From Streptomyces sp. TBY4 (GTDB lineage Bacteria > Actinomycetota > Actinomycetes > Streptomycetales > Streptomycetaceae), in NCBI RefSeq assembly GCF_024213195.1, contig NZ_JANAVF010000008.1, positions 1 to 64,000 on the forward strand: a stretch of 64,000 nucleotides of DNA. The letters run 5' to 3'. Positions 50,381-58,376 of this stretch are shown here, one piece after another. Numbering within the stretch: the stretch's first letter is position 1; each line of letters starts with the position of its first letter. A model generated the notes under the pieces. That model did not search any database, had not been told where the DNA came from, and saw only the letters and a program-made list of their open reading frames with translations. Made by a program: the position numbers and the translations under genes.

Positions 50381-50637
50381 GGCCGGGCCGCTGCCTTCTC
50401 GATCGCCGTGGCGAGACCGGCGATCGTGGCCAGTGCGAAAACGGTGTCGTCCTCCAGTTCCACGTCGAAGTGCTGCTCGGCGGTGGCGACGACGCGCAGC
50501 ACCTTCACCGAGTCGACGCCGTCGATGCCGCGCAGGTCGAGGTCGGGTGAGAGGCCGCCGGACGGCACGGCGAGCACGGTGGCGACGATGTCGGTCACCG
50601 CCGAGAGGATGTCAGTGCGGGGCGTGGTGGTGGTCAT
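50377..50637 (-). CDS. Acyl carrier protein
   Basis: An 86-residue ACP. The phosphopantetheine attachment is GVDSVKVLRVV with Ser43, and the surrounding helices match (TDIVATVLAVPSG before, HFDVELEDDTVFALATIAGL after). It is the likely carrier for the acyl chain loaded by the FAAL and worked on by the desaturase and methyltransferase. It overlaps the methyltransferase by 4 nt and the hotdog gene by 26 nt. Confidence 0.92.
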   Translation of the reverse strand: MTTTTPRTDILSAVTDIVATVLAVPSGGLSPDLDLRGIDGVDSVKVLRVVATAEQHFDVELEDDTVFALATIAGLATAIEKAAARP

Positions 50638-51190
50638 CGGTCGGCCTCCAGCCGGTCTGGGTCAGGGAGTGCAGGAACCGGTCGGATTCCTGGTCGGACA
50701 AACGCAGCCGGGAGCGGGCCCGCCGCAGGTCGACGGGCTGGAATGTTCCCGTCGCCGTGGCCATCAACTGCCCCTCCTCGTCGAGGATTTCGCATCGGGC
50801 GTCGTACGGCCTGCCGACGGGCTCCCGAAGACTCGCCACGCACCGGTAGGCGGCATCGACCGGCAGCGGCGCCACATATCGCATCCGCATCGTCGCCGTG
50901 AAGACCGGCCGACCGTGGGTCAAGGCCACCAGGTTGCCCATGGTCTCGTCGCAGACGGCGCCCGTCACCCCGCCGTGCAGCAGTCCCGGGTACGACTCGA
51001 AGTCCCTGCCCGGCCGGAAGCGGGCCTCCAGCCCGCGGGGGTGGGTGAAGAAGCCGAGCCGCAGCCCGGTGCGGTTGTGCGGCGAGCACCCGAAGCAGCG
51101 GAAGTCGGGTACCGCGGTTCCCCACGGGACCTCGACGGGCTCACCGTGCGGCCGTCCTTCACCGGCCACCGGAGGCGCCTTCCAGGGCAC
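50612..51190 (-). CDS. PaaI/THEM4-like hotdog thioesterase
   Basis: A 192-residue hotdog protein. DFRCFGCSPHNRTGLRLGF opens the fold (CFGC, then N/G), and YPGLLHGGVTGAVCDETMGN is the active-site helix (HGG with the later Asp/Glu). It should hydrolyse acyl-CoA or acyl-ACP, or act as a dehydratase/editing protein. The start is GTG at 51190, overlapping the FAAL by 32 nt; GTG at 51169 is an alternative with a better ribosome site. Confidence 0.82.
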   Translation of the reverse strand: MPWKAPPVAGEGRPHGEPVEVPWGTAVPDFRCFGCSPHNRTGLRLGFFTHPRGLEARFRPGRDFESYPGLLHGGVTGAVCDETMGNLVALTHGRPVFTATMRMRYVAPLPVDAAYRCVASLREPVGRPYDARCEILDEEGQLMATATGTFQPVDLRRARSRLRLSDQESDRFLHSLTQTGWRPTDDHHHAPH

Positions 51191-52856
51191 GGATGACCTC
51201 GGGCATCGCCAGGCGGCGCAGCTTTCCGCTCGTCGTACGGGGAATCGTGCGCGGCGGCACGAGGCGTACGGACACGTCGGCCAGCCCGGTGGCGTCCGCG
51301 ACGCCGGCCCGGATCTCCTCGATCAGCCGAACCCGGTCCGCCCCGTCACCGACCCGGGTCTCGGCCGCCAGTACCATGCGATCCCGGTCACCGGTGGTGT
51401 CGGCGAACGCCGCGCACGTCTGCCGATGAACCCCCGGCACCTCCCGAGCGGCCGCTTCCACGTCCTCGGGGTAGTAGTTGGCGCCCCGGACGACGATCAT
51501 CTCCTTGATCCGGCCCGTGACGTACAGCTCCCCGCGGTCGGTGTAGGCGAGGTCGCCGGTCCTCAGCCAGCCGTCGTCCGTGAAGGGCTGGGCCGCGTCG
51601 GCCGCGCCGAGGTAGCCGGCCGTGACGGCCGGGCCGGCCAGCTGCACCTCGCCCACCCGCCGGTCCTCGGACGGTGTGCCGGTCCGCGGATCGGCGATGC
51701 GCAGCCGCATGCCGCGCACCGGCTGCCCGAGTCCGGCGACCGCTCGCGCCCCGGGCGCCGTACGGGAGGTGGGCACCGCACGGCCCTCGCCCGCGAGGAG
51801 TCCCGCGTCCACCCAGTCGAAGACGGGGGGCCGGCCCAGGGGCGGGAAGCTCACGGCGAGCGTGGCCTCCGCCATCCCGTACACCGGCATCATCGCCTCC
51901 GGCCCGAACCCGGCCGGCGCGAACCGCTCCTGGAACGCCTCCACGGACGCGAGGGCGACCGGCTCGGCACCGTTGATCGCGACCCGCCACCGGCTCAGGT
52001 CCAGGCCCGGCACGTTCCGCGGGGGAACGGCCGCCAGGAGGTGGTCGTAGCCGAAGTTCGGGAGCGGGCAGATCGAGTTGCCGTTCTCCGACACGGTGCG
52101 CAGCCAGGCCGCCGGGCTCTTCACGAAGGAGATCGGCGGCCAGATCATGACGGGCACGCCGGCGAGCAGCGCCGTGAGGGAGGAGAACAGCCCCATGTCG
52201 TGATACATCGGAAGCCAGACGCCCAACAGGTCCTGACCGGGCTTCATCCCGGTGCCCGCCTCCATCGAATCCAGCGAGGCGAGCACGTTGCCGTGCGTCA
52301 GCCGAACCCCCTTGGGGACCGAGGTGCTCCCGGAGGTGAACTGCACGATCGCCAGGTCGGTGGCGGTGACGGCCGGCATGCGCCGCCGGTCGTCCGCGCC
52401 CCGGAGGTCGGCGACGTGAAGGAGGCGGGCGCCGGGCAGGAGCGTGGCCAGCGCGGTCACGACATCCGAGAACCCGTCGGTCACCACGATCCGCCGGATA
52501 CCGGCGACGGTCATGACCCGTCGCAGCCGGGCGGCGTACCCTTCCATGTCCCGCGACATGACGGGGAGGGGTAGGGGGCAGACGGCGGCGCCGATCCTGC
52601 TGAGCGCGAACAAAGCCTGCAGGAATGCCGGTTCGTTCGCGCAGAGCAAACCCACCCGCTCCGCCGGTCCGACCCCCTCCCGAAGCAGCGCGTCGGCCAT
52701 CCGTACCGAGGACGCGCTCAGCTCGGTGATGGTGAGCCGGGAGGGGCCGGCCGGGAAGATCGCGGCGACATCGGGGTGCGCGGCCGCGACGCCGTCCAGG
52801 GCGTCGTGCAGGGTCGTTCCCGGCAAGGGCTCTCTCCAAGTCGCTGAGGCGAACAC
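51159..52856 (-). CDS. Fatty acyl-AMP ligase (FAAL)
   Basis: A 565-residue adenylating enzyme: VQFTSGSTSVPKGVRLTHGN (A3/P-loop), WLPMYHDMGLFSSL (typical of FAALs), PVYGMAEATLAVSF, DGWLRTGDLAYTDRGELYV and GRIKEMIVVRGANYYPEDVE. FAALs form acyl-AMP and pass the chain to an ACP or carrier domain, not to CoA. No C-terminal ACP is fused, so the separate ACP downstream is the probable acceptor. The GTG at 52856 has a weak ribosome site. It heads the leftward lipid operon. Confidence 0.92.
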   Translation of the reverse strand: MFASATWREPLPGTTLHDALDGVAAAHPDVAAIFPAGPSRLTITELSASSVRMADALLREGVGPAERVGLLCANEPAFLQALFALSRIGAAVCPLPLPVMSRDMEGYAARLRRVMTVAGIRRIVVTDGFSDVVTALATLLPGARLLHVADLRGADDRRRMPAVTATDLAIVQFTSGSTSVPKGVRLTHGNVLASLDSMEAGTGMKPGQDLLGVWLPMYHDMGLFSSLTALLAGVPVMIWPPISFVKSPAAWLRTVSENGNSICPLPNFGYDHLLAAVPPRNVPGLDLSRWRVAINGAEPVALASVEAFQERFAPAGFGPEAMMPVYGMAEATLAVSFPPLGRPPVFDWVDAGLLAGEGRAVPTSRTAPGARAVAGLGQPVRGMRLRIADPRTGTPSEDRRVGEVQLAGPAVTAGYLGAADAAQPFTDDGWLRTGDLAYTDRGELYVTGRIKEMIVVRGANYYPEDVEAAAREVPGVHRQTCAAFADTTGDRDRMVLAAETRVGDGADRVRLIEEIRAGVADATGLADVSVRLVPPRTIPRTTSGKLRRLAMPEVIRALEGASGGR

Positions 52857-53026
52857 GGCCCGCGCGCGACCGATCGGACCGGTAGGCGGTGACCCAAGGG
52901 GATGGAATGATCACGGATCGTAGCAGCGGATGGAGGGGGTTCGTCCCGTATGGCCCCTGGGGGCCGACGGGCGGACCGTCCCCTCACCCGATGGTGTGCA
53001 ACCCGAGAGCACGCCCCCGCCCGCCG

Positions 53027-53371
53027 AGGCCGGAACGCCTGATGGAGGGCGACGCTGGTGTCGACAGTCTTCGCCGACACCGGCGTGGCCCTGATCCCCC
53101 CAACGCAGCGCGTGTACCAGTCCATCGCGACGGTCAGTTCCGCCTGCAACCACTCCAATGTGACCGGGTCGAGCGTGAAGACGTCCAGGCGGTTGGTATC
53201 CATCAGCAGATGCTCGACCGGCCGTGTCGGCCGCAGCTTCCCGTAGACCCCGCCGGGCGGTGCGGCGATGTCCCGGTTCCGCTTCGTGCTCAGCCGGAAC
53301 GTCGGGTGACGCCGCCCCAGTTCCTCCAGGAGGCGGTATGGCGTTGCCCGGCTGGACAAGTCCAATAGATC
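53027..53371 (-). pseudogene. Mu-type/rve transposase remnant
   Basis: The complement reads SSRATPYRLLEELGRRHPTF, RLSTKRNRDIAAPPGGVYGK, LLMDTNRLDVFTLDPVTLEW and QAELTVAMDWYTRCVGGIRA, the central catalytic region of Mu/TnsB-like transposases common in Streptomyces, with catalytic Asp residues in MDTN and AMDW. The start and the whole C-terminal part are missing, and no start with ribosome site is seen. It lies between the lipid operon and the SnoaL/SDR genes. No clear terminal repeats are seen. Confidence 0.72.
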
Positions 53372-53511
53372 AGGTGCCGCCCGAGGACTGGTCGTCGCCC
53401 TGGCCCTGCCCGGAAGAGCCCAGACAGCTGCGGTCGGCGGGACGGTATGTCCCGTCGGCAAGAGAGGTGCGGGGCCGGTGACGCCTTGTGGGCCGGGCCG
53501 GGGGCGGAGGA

Positions 53512-53958
53512 TCAGCTGGGGGCCAGCGTCGGCAGGATCTGCTTCCAGGCGAGCTCGCCGCCGGCGGCCTCCATCACCAGCCAGGGATCCCAGAAGTCGC
53601 GGAACAGCGCGATCTGGACCTGCTCGAACCGCACCACCGACAGGTAGGTCTGGTGGTACTGGCCCCCGGTGGTGAGCAGAGTGCACTCGCCGGTGAAGGC
53701 CGCGACTACCAGGCCGTCCTCGCCGGCGGTGTAGAAGCAGGGTTCGGAGAACTCGACCTTCAGCTGCTCACGGAAAATCGTCATCTGGGCGAGCAGCGCC
53801 TCCCGGCCCTGCATGCGGGTGGGAAGTCCCCAGGCGGGGTATGGGAATTCAAGGACGCCGTCCTCGGTGAAGCCGTCGACCCACTCCTCGATCCTCCCTT
53901 CCGACAGCAGGTCCAGGCCGTGCCGGAACAGGTCTTTCAGCTCCTGGGGCGTGGTCAT
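53512..53958 (-). CDS. SnoaL-like (NTF2 fold) protein
   Basis: A 148-residue NTF2-type protein: RHGLDLLSEGRIEEWVDGFT, EDGVLEFPYPAWGLPTRM, REALLAQMTIFREQL, and CTLLTTGGQYHQTYLSVVRF. Such proteins act as cyclases, isomerases or binding partners in natural product pathways. The ATG is at 53958. It is downstream of the SDR gene in the same direction (52 nt) and likely works with it. Confidence 0.78.
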   Translation of the reverse strand: MTTPQELKDLFRHGLDLLSEGRIEEWVDGFTEDGVLEFPYPAWGLPTRMQGREALLAQMTIFREQLKVEFSEPCFYTAGEDGLVVAAFTGECTLLTTGGQYHQTYLSVVRFEQVQIALFRDFWDPWLVMEAAGGELAWKQILPTLAPS

Positions 53959-54010
53959 ACCGGTGCTACTCCTATCTCTGTGTTGTGGTGTCGGGTCGCG
54001 CGGATAACGG

Positions 54011-54895
54011 TCAGCGGGCGGGTGTGACGATGCCGCCGAGGATCCGGTCGATCGCCCGGTCGGGCAGCAGCCTGGCCAGCACGCGGGCGCCGGTCGCGTC
54101 CCGGCCGACGGTGTAGCGGGTCTTGGGCCGCTTGGCGATCAGTGCGCGGAAGACCACTCGGGCGACGTCGTCGGGGGTCGTGCGGCTGGTCCGGGCCGAG
54201 GTCTCGTTGTCCTTCATGAACTGCTGGAACGAGTGGCGGTACAGCTCCTGGACCGGCTTCGGGACGCTGTTCAGTGCCCGGTTGCCCTCGTCGGACATCT
54301 TGTCCCAGAGCGGAGTCAGGACGGCGCCCGGTTGGATCACGACGACCGGGATCCGCTGCGGGACGAGTTCGCGGCGCAGCGTGTCGCTGAGTGCCTCCTT
54401 GGCGAACTGAGCGGCGGCGTAGGCACCGAGGTAGGGGAGGGCGACGTTCCCGACGCCCGAGGAGATATTGACGATCCGCCCGGCGCCGGCTCGCAGCAGT
54501 GGCAGGAACCCTTGGACCACCTGCAGATGGCCGATCACATTGACGTCGAACTGCCGGTGCAAGAGCTCCATCGGTACGCACTCCAGCGGAGCCGTGACAG
54601 CGATGCCCGCGTTGTTGACCAGCCCCCACAGCCCGGTCCCACCGGTCAGTTCGGTGACCTTTTGCAGCGCTGCCTGGACCGACTTCTCGTCCGTCACGTC
54701 GATGATCACCGAGGTCAGTCGCCCGGTGGCGGCGACTCGGAGCCGTTCTCCGTCCTCGGGCCGGCGGACCCCGGCCAGGGCGTGGAAACCGGTCCGCGCC
54801 AAGTGGAGCGCGCAGGCTTCCCCCAGACCTGAGGAGGCTCCGGTGATCAGCACGGTCCGGCCTGCGGGTGACGTCGGGCCCCACGACTTCGACAC
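54011..54895 (-). CDS. SDR-family protein lacking the catalytic lysine
   Basis: A 294-residue short-chain dehydrogenase. TVLITGASSGLGEACAL (NAD(P) site), GLVNNAGIAV, RIVNISSGVGN (Ser) and YLGAYAAAQFAKEALS. In classical SDRs the Tyr is followed three residues later by Lys (YxxxK); here Tyr159 is followed by Gln163. This likely weakens normal oxidoreductase activity. GTG at 54895 follows GGAGTGGGA; the longer frame to 54991 lacks that. It is divergent from the EF-hand gene. Confidence 0.85.
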   Translation of the reverse strand: MSKSWGPTSPAGRTVLITGASSGLGEACALHLARTGFHALAGVRRPEDGERLRVAATGRLTSVIIDVTDEKSVQAALQKVTELTGGTGLWGLVNNAGIAVTAPLECVPMELLHRQFDVNVIGHLQVVQGFLPLLRAGAGRIVNISSGVGNVALPYLGAYAAAQFAKEALSDTLRRELVPQRIPVVVIQPGAVLTPLWDKMSDEGNRALNSVPKPVQELYRHSFQQFMKDNETSARTSRTTPDDVARVVFRALIAKRPKTRYTVGRDATGARVLARLLPDRAIDRILGGIVTPAR

Positions 54896-55312
54896 TTTCC
54901 CACTCCATTTCGGGACGGGAGGCAGACGGGACCGCGTCAGCCGTCCGACGGCGGGTCGCCATGTCTGCTTCGCCGGGATAACCGCGGCCACGAGCGGAAG
55001 TTTCGGGTTTCCCCGCCTGTATTCGGTACGGGATGCCCCTCACCGGAGGGCGCTGTCGGAAAGGTACGGGATGAACTCCCTGGAACTACTGCCGGAAACC
55101 GATCGTGGCGCGCACGCGGGCCCGACGGCGGGGTCGAAGCCGGTCGACTGGGCCGCCGGGCACCGTGAAACTCCGCGGTGGACACGTTCCGCGGGAAGAG
55201 TTGAGTCCGAAGGGGTGAAAAGGCAGAACAGGAACCTTTCGCCAAGTTTTCCCACGTCACGGGCAAGAGAGGGTGATCACGACATCCCCGCTTTCGACCC
55301 CGAGGAGAACAC

Positions 55313-55864
55313 GTGACCGCTGCTGCGCAGGACGTCATCACCATCAAGCTTGAGCGCACGTTCGACACCATGGACGCCAACCAGGACGGCTACCTGGACT
55401 GGACGGACTACCAGAAGCTCGCCGACCGCTACATCAAGGCGTACAAGCTCTCCAAGGACGACCGCCGGGCCAGGGCGCTCCAGACCTTCTGCCAGATCTA
55501 CTGGCTGGAGCTGCTCCGTCACGCGGGCGTCGACGGGGACCGGCTCACGAAGGACCAGTTCATCACCGCCAACCGCCTCGCGGTCATCGACACCAGCCGG
55601 CTCAACGTGACCGAGGGCGGCGGTCACGCGATCTTCGACGTCATCGACGTCGACGGCGACAACGAGATCAGCAAGGACGAGTTCGCCCGGTTCCTGCGGG
55701 ACGTGTGGAAGAGCGACGCGAACGAGGGGATGGAGGCGTTCCACAAGCTGGACACCGACGGCGACGGCGTGATCTCGCGCCACGAGTTCATCCGCGCGGT
55801 GCGCGAGCACTTCCTCTCGAACGACCCGGACGCGCCGGGCAGCATGTTCTTCGGGCGCGTGTGA
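55313..55864 (+). CDS. Calerythrin-like EF-hand calcium-binding protein
   Basis: A 183-residue protein like calerythrin, with canonical loops at DANQDGYLDWTD (about 20), DVDGDNEISKDE (about 113) and DTDGDGVISRHE (about 147), and a degenerate second one (GVDGDRLTKDQF). It binds Ca2+ in the cytosol as a buffer or sensor. GTG at 55313 follows GAGGAG. It is divergent from the SDR gene and faces the NRPS genes. Confidence 0.9.
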   Translation: MTAAAQDVITIKLERTFDTMDANQDGYLDWTDYQKLADRYIKAYKLSKDDRRARALQTFCQIYWLELLRHAGVDGDRLTKDQFITANRLAVIDTSRLNVTEGGGHAIFDVIDVDGDNEISKDEFARFLRDVWKSDANEGMEAFHKLDTDGDGVISRHEFIRAVREHFLSNDPDAPGSMFFGRV

Positions 55865-56260
55865 GCGGATCCGCATGAGCTCGTACTGCAATCGCGCTCT
55901 CGGAATGCGCTCCGGCTGAGACATGTGCCGTAGCGGCATTCGGGTGGTGGGCGGTAATGGCCCGGGATGAAATCGCTGTGTGGCGTGTCCCCGGCCCGCC
56001 CCGGCCCCCGAGCGCGGTTGCAGTGCGGCTCTTGGGTGTCCGCAGCGACATCCGTCGAAAGGCTTTTTCAGTGGTGAGCAGTGCATGAGCAGAGAGCACG
56101 CCGGGGGGATCCGATGATCTCGCCGCTCACCGCCCCGTCTGAATGCCCGGCTCTTACTCATCGCTGTATCCGTCCCCTTGGTCGCAGGAGCTTTCGTGTG
56201 GGGACAACCGGATCCGTCCGCGATCCCAGCGCGCGACTCGACAACCGTGAAAGGCACCTC
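55865..56260. other. Intergenic region, probable promoter of the methyltransferase-P450-NRPS genes
   Basis: No gene is supported in this 396-nt gap. An open frame at 56081-56260 leads into the methyltransferase but has no features. The gap is likely the promoter of the rightward biosynthetic genes. Confidence 0.45.
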
Positions 56261-57082
56261 ATGCTGACGCAACCCCCCCACACCTCCCGCGAAGTGGGGA
56301 CCTTCTACAACCGCCACACGGACGTGTACGACCGTGCGCTCGGCGGCAACATCCACGTCGGCTACTGGGACGACGAAGCGGATCGCAGCCCGATGGAGGT
56401 GGCGACCGACCGGCTGACGGACCTCGTCGCCGAACGCCTCGCGCCGGTCGAAGGACAGCATGTGCTCGACGTGGGATGCGGCCACGGGAGCACAGCGGCG
56501 CGCATCACCGCGCACCATGCCGTGCGGATCACAGGTGTCAGTGTCAGCGACTACCAGATCGCCCTCGCCAACAGCCGCCCGCAGCCGCCGGAGCTCCCCG
56601 GACGGGCCACGTTCCAGTTGGCCGATGCCATGGAACTCCCCTTCCCGGACGAGACGTTCGACGGCGCGTACGCCATCGAGTCCTTGATGCACATGAAGGA
56701 CCAAGAGGCGGCCATCAGCCACATCGCACGGGTCCTGCGCCCTGGCGGGCGGCTGGTCATCGCCGAGCACAGTCTCGAAGGCGACCTCGATCTCCCGGAC
56801 GCCACCCGCATGGCCGACGCGTATACGTTCTTCAAGTTCTCGCTGAGCACTGACGGATACCGGAAGATGCTGCGGGAATCAGGCCTGGAGGTGGTGGACC
56901 ACACCGACATCACCGAGAACGTCCGGCGGTGCTACGACAGCATGGTCGACGGCTGGCGGAACGCCGCACGCGGTCTCGACGGCCAGGAGGCGCGCGAAAT
57001 GGAAACGGCGGCCGACCTCGGCGAGTGGGTCTTCGGTGTCCCGATGCTGCGGTATGGCCTCCTGACCGCCGTTCGCTCCTGA
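56261..57082 (+). CDS. Class I SAM-dependent methyltransferase
   Basis: A 273-residue methyltransferase of the RebM/sterol type. Motif I is HVLDVGCGHGSTAARI; post-I ITGVSVSDYQIALAN; motif II FDGAYAIESLMHMKDQEAA, where the acidic patch places SAM; motif III LRPGGRLVIAEHSL. The start ATG at 56261 has AAAGG before it; the frame begins at 56081. It probably methylates the peptide or acyl part. It is 31 nt before the P450 gene, in the same operon as the NRPS. Confidence 0.85.
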   Translation: MLTQPPHTSREVGTFYNRHTDVYDRALGGNIHVGYWDDEADRSPMEVATDRLTDLVAERLAPVEGQHVLDVGCGHGSTAARITAHHAVRITGVSVSDYQIALANSRPQPPELPGRATFQLADAMELPFPDETFDGAYAIESLMHMKDQEAAISHIARVLRPGGRLVIAEHSLEGDLDLPDATRMADAYTFFKFSLSTDGYRKMLRESGLEVVDHTDITENVRRCYDSMVDGWRNAARGLDGQEAREMETAADLGEWVFGVPMLRYGLLTAVRS

Positions 57083-57113
57083 GCCCCAGCCGGTACCGTC
57101 TAGGTCGTGACGC

Positions 57114-58376
57114 ATGTCCTCCCTGCCCTCCCCGGCCCGCTGCCCTTTCCGCCTGGACGGCAGCGCCGCTGACATCCACGGCGAAGCCGCGGCGCTGCGT
57201 GCGCTGGGACCCGCCGTCCAGGTCGAGCTGCCCGGCGGCGTGCCGGCGTGGTCGGTGACCGACCCGGGTCTCGCCCGGCGGTTGCTGATCCATCCACGGG
57301 TCTCGAAGGACGCCCACCGGCATTGGCCGGCCTTCATCCACGGTGATCTTCCCGCCGACTGGCCGCTGCGGATCTGGGTCGACATCCGCACCGTCCAGAC
57401 CGCCCATGGGGCCGATCACAGACGGCTGCGCCGCCCGTTGGTCCCCGCGTTCACCGCCCGCCGCGTACGGGCGCTCGTCCCGTGGATCGAGAACGCCACC
57501 AGCACGCTGCTGGACGACCTCGCGGAGGCGGCTGCCGTCGCTCCCGACGGAGTGGTGGACCTGCGGACGTACTTCGCCTCGCGACTGCCGTGGCTGACGG
57601 TCACCATGCTGGTCGGCCTGCCGGAGGCCATGCACGACAGGTTCCAGGCCATCAACGACACGGTCTTCACCACGGACCTCACCATGGAACAGACCGACGC
57701 CACCGCAGCCGAGGCCGCGCGGCTCCTCGCGGACCTGCTCGTGATCAAGACGGAGCATCCCGGTGACGACATCGCCAGCTCTCTGGTCGGCGCGTACCAC
57801 GAGGGCCTGATCGACGAGCGGGAGCTGGCCGACAGCATCTGGATGGTGCTCGGCGCCGGCTACGGGACCACGGCGAACCTGCTCGACCACGCCGCGGTCA
57901 ATCTGCTCACGCACCCGGCCCAACGGGACATGGCCGTGTCCGGCCGGGTGGGCTGGGAACAGGTCGTGGAGGAGACCCTGCGCCACCAGGCTCCGGTGGC
58001 CAGCTTCATGATGCGCTTTCCCACCGAGGACCTGTCCGACGAGGCGACCGGACTGACGTTCTCGCGGGGTGACGCCCTCATCATCAACTACGCCGCGGTC
58101 GGTCGTGACGCCGCAGTGCACGGCGCGGACGCCGAACTCTTCGACATCACCCGCGCCACCGCTCGCGAGCACCTGGCCTTCAGTCACGGCTCCACATACT
58201 GCCTGGGCGCGGAACTCGCCCGTCTGGAAGGCCGCATCGCGCTGTCCGCGCTCTTCTCGAGGTTTCCCGGCCTCCGGCTCGCCGTCGAACCGAGCTTCCT
58301 GACTCCACTGCCCTCCCTCATCTTCAACGGGCACCGGGAGATCCCGGTATGCCTCGAAGGAACGTCGAACAGTTGA
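57114..58376 (+). CDS. Cytochrome P450 with altered I-helix motif
   Basis: A 420-residue P450. The heme Cys is Cys363 in HLAFSHGSTYCLGAELAR; ExxR is in VVEETLRHQAPV. The I-helix, normally AGxE/DTT, reads GAGYGTTANLLDH with Gly at position 251 in place of the acidic residue that helps proton delivery. Such changes occur in P450s with unusual reactions or carrier-bound substrates. The ATG at 57114 has a weak AGGTCG ribosome site. It overlaps the NRPS start (TTGA), so the two are translationally coupled, and it probably acts on the NRPS-bound intermediate. Confidence 0.87.
   Translation: MSSLPSPARCPFRLDGSAADIHGEAAALRALGPAVQVELPGGVPAWSVTDPGLARRLLIHPRVSKDAHRHWPAFIHGDLPADWPLRIWVDIRTVQTAHGADHRRLRRPLVPAFTARRVRALVPWIENATSTLLDDLAEAAAVAPDGVVDLRTYFASRLPWLTVTMLVGLPEAMHDRFQAINDTVFTTDLTMEQTDATAAEAARLLADLLVIKTEHPGDDIASSLVGAYHEGLIDERELADSIWMVLGAGYGTTANLLDHAAVNLLTHPAQRDMAVSGRVGWEQVVEETLRHQAPVASFMMRFPTEDLSDEATGLTFSRGDALIINYAAVGRDAAVHGADAELFDITRATAREHLAFSHGSTYCLGAELARLEGRIALSALFSRFPGLRLAVEPSFLTPLPSLIFNGHREIPVCLEGTSNS

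Noticed and set aside
50898..52574. 558-codon plus-strand frame over the FAAL gene
   Set aside because: Antisense to a well-defined adenylating enzyme; no domain of its own.
52718..53686. Intact transposase gene of 322 codons
   Set aside because: Only about 115 codons match a transposase; both ends are unrelated sequence, so it is a remnant.
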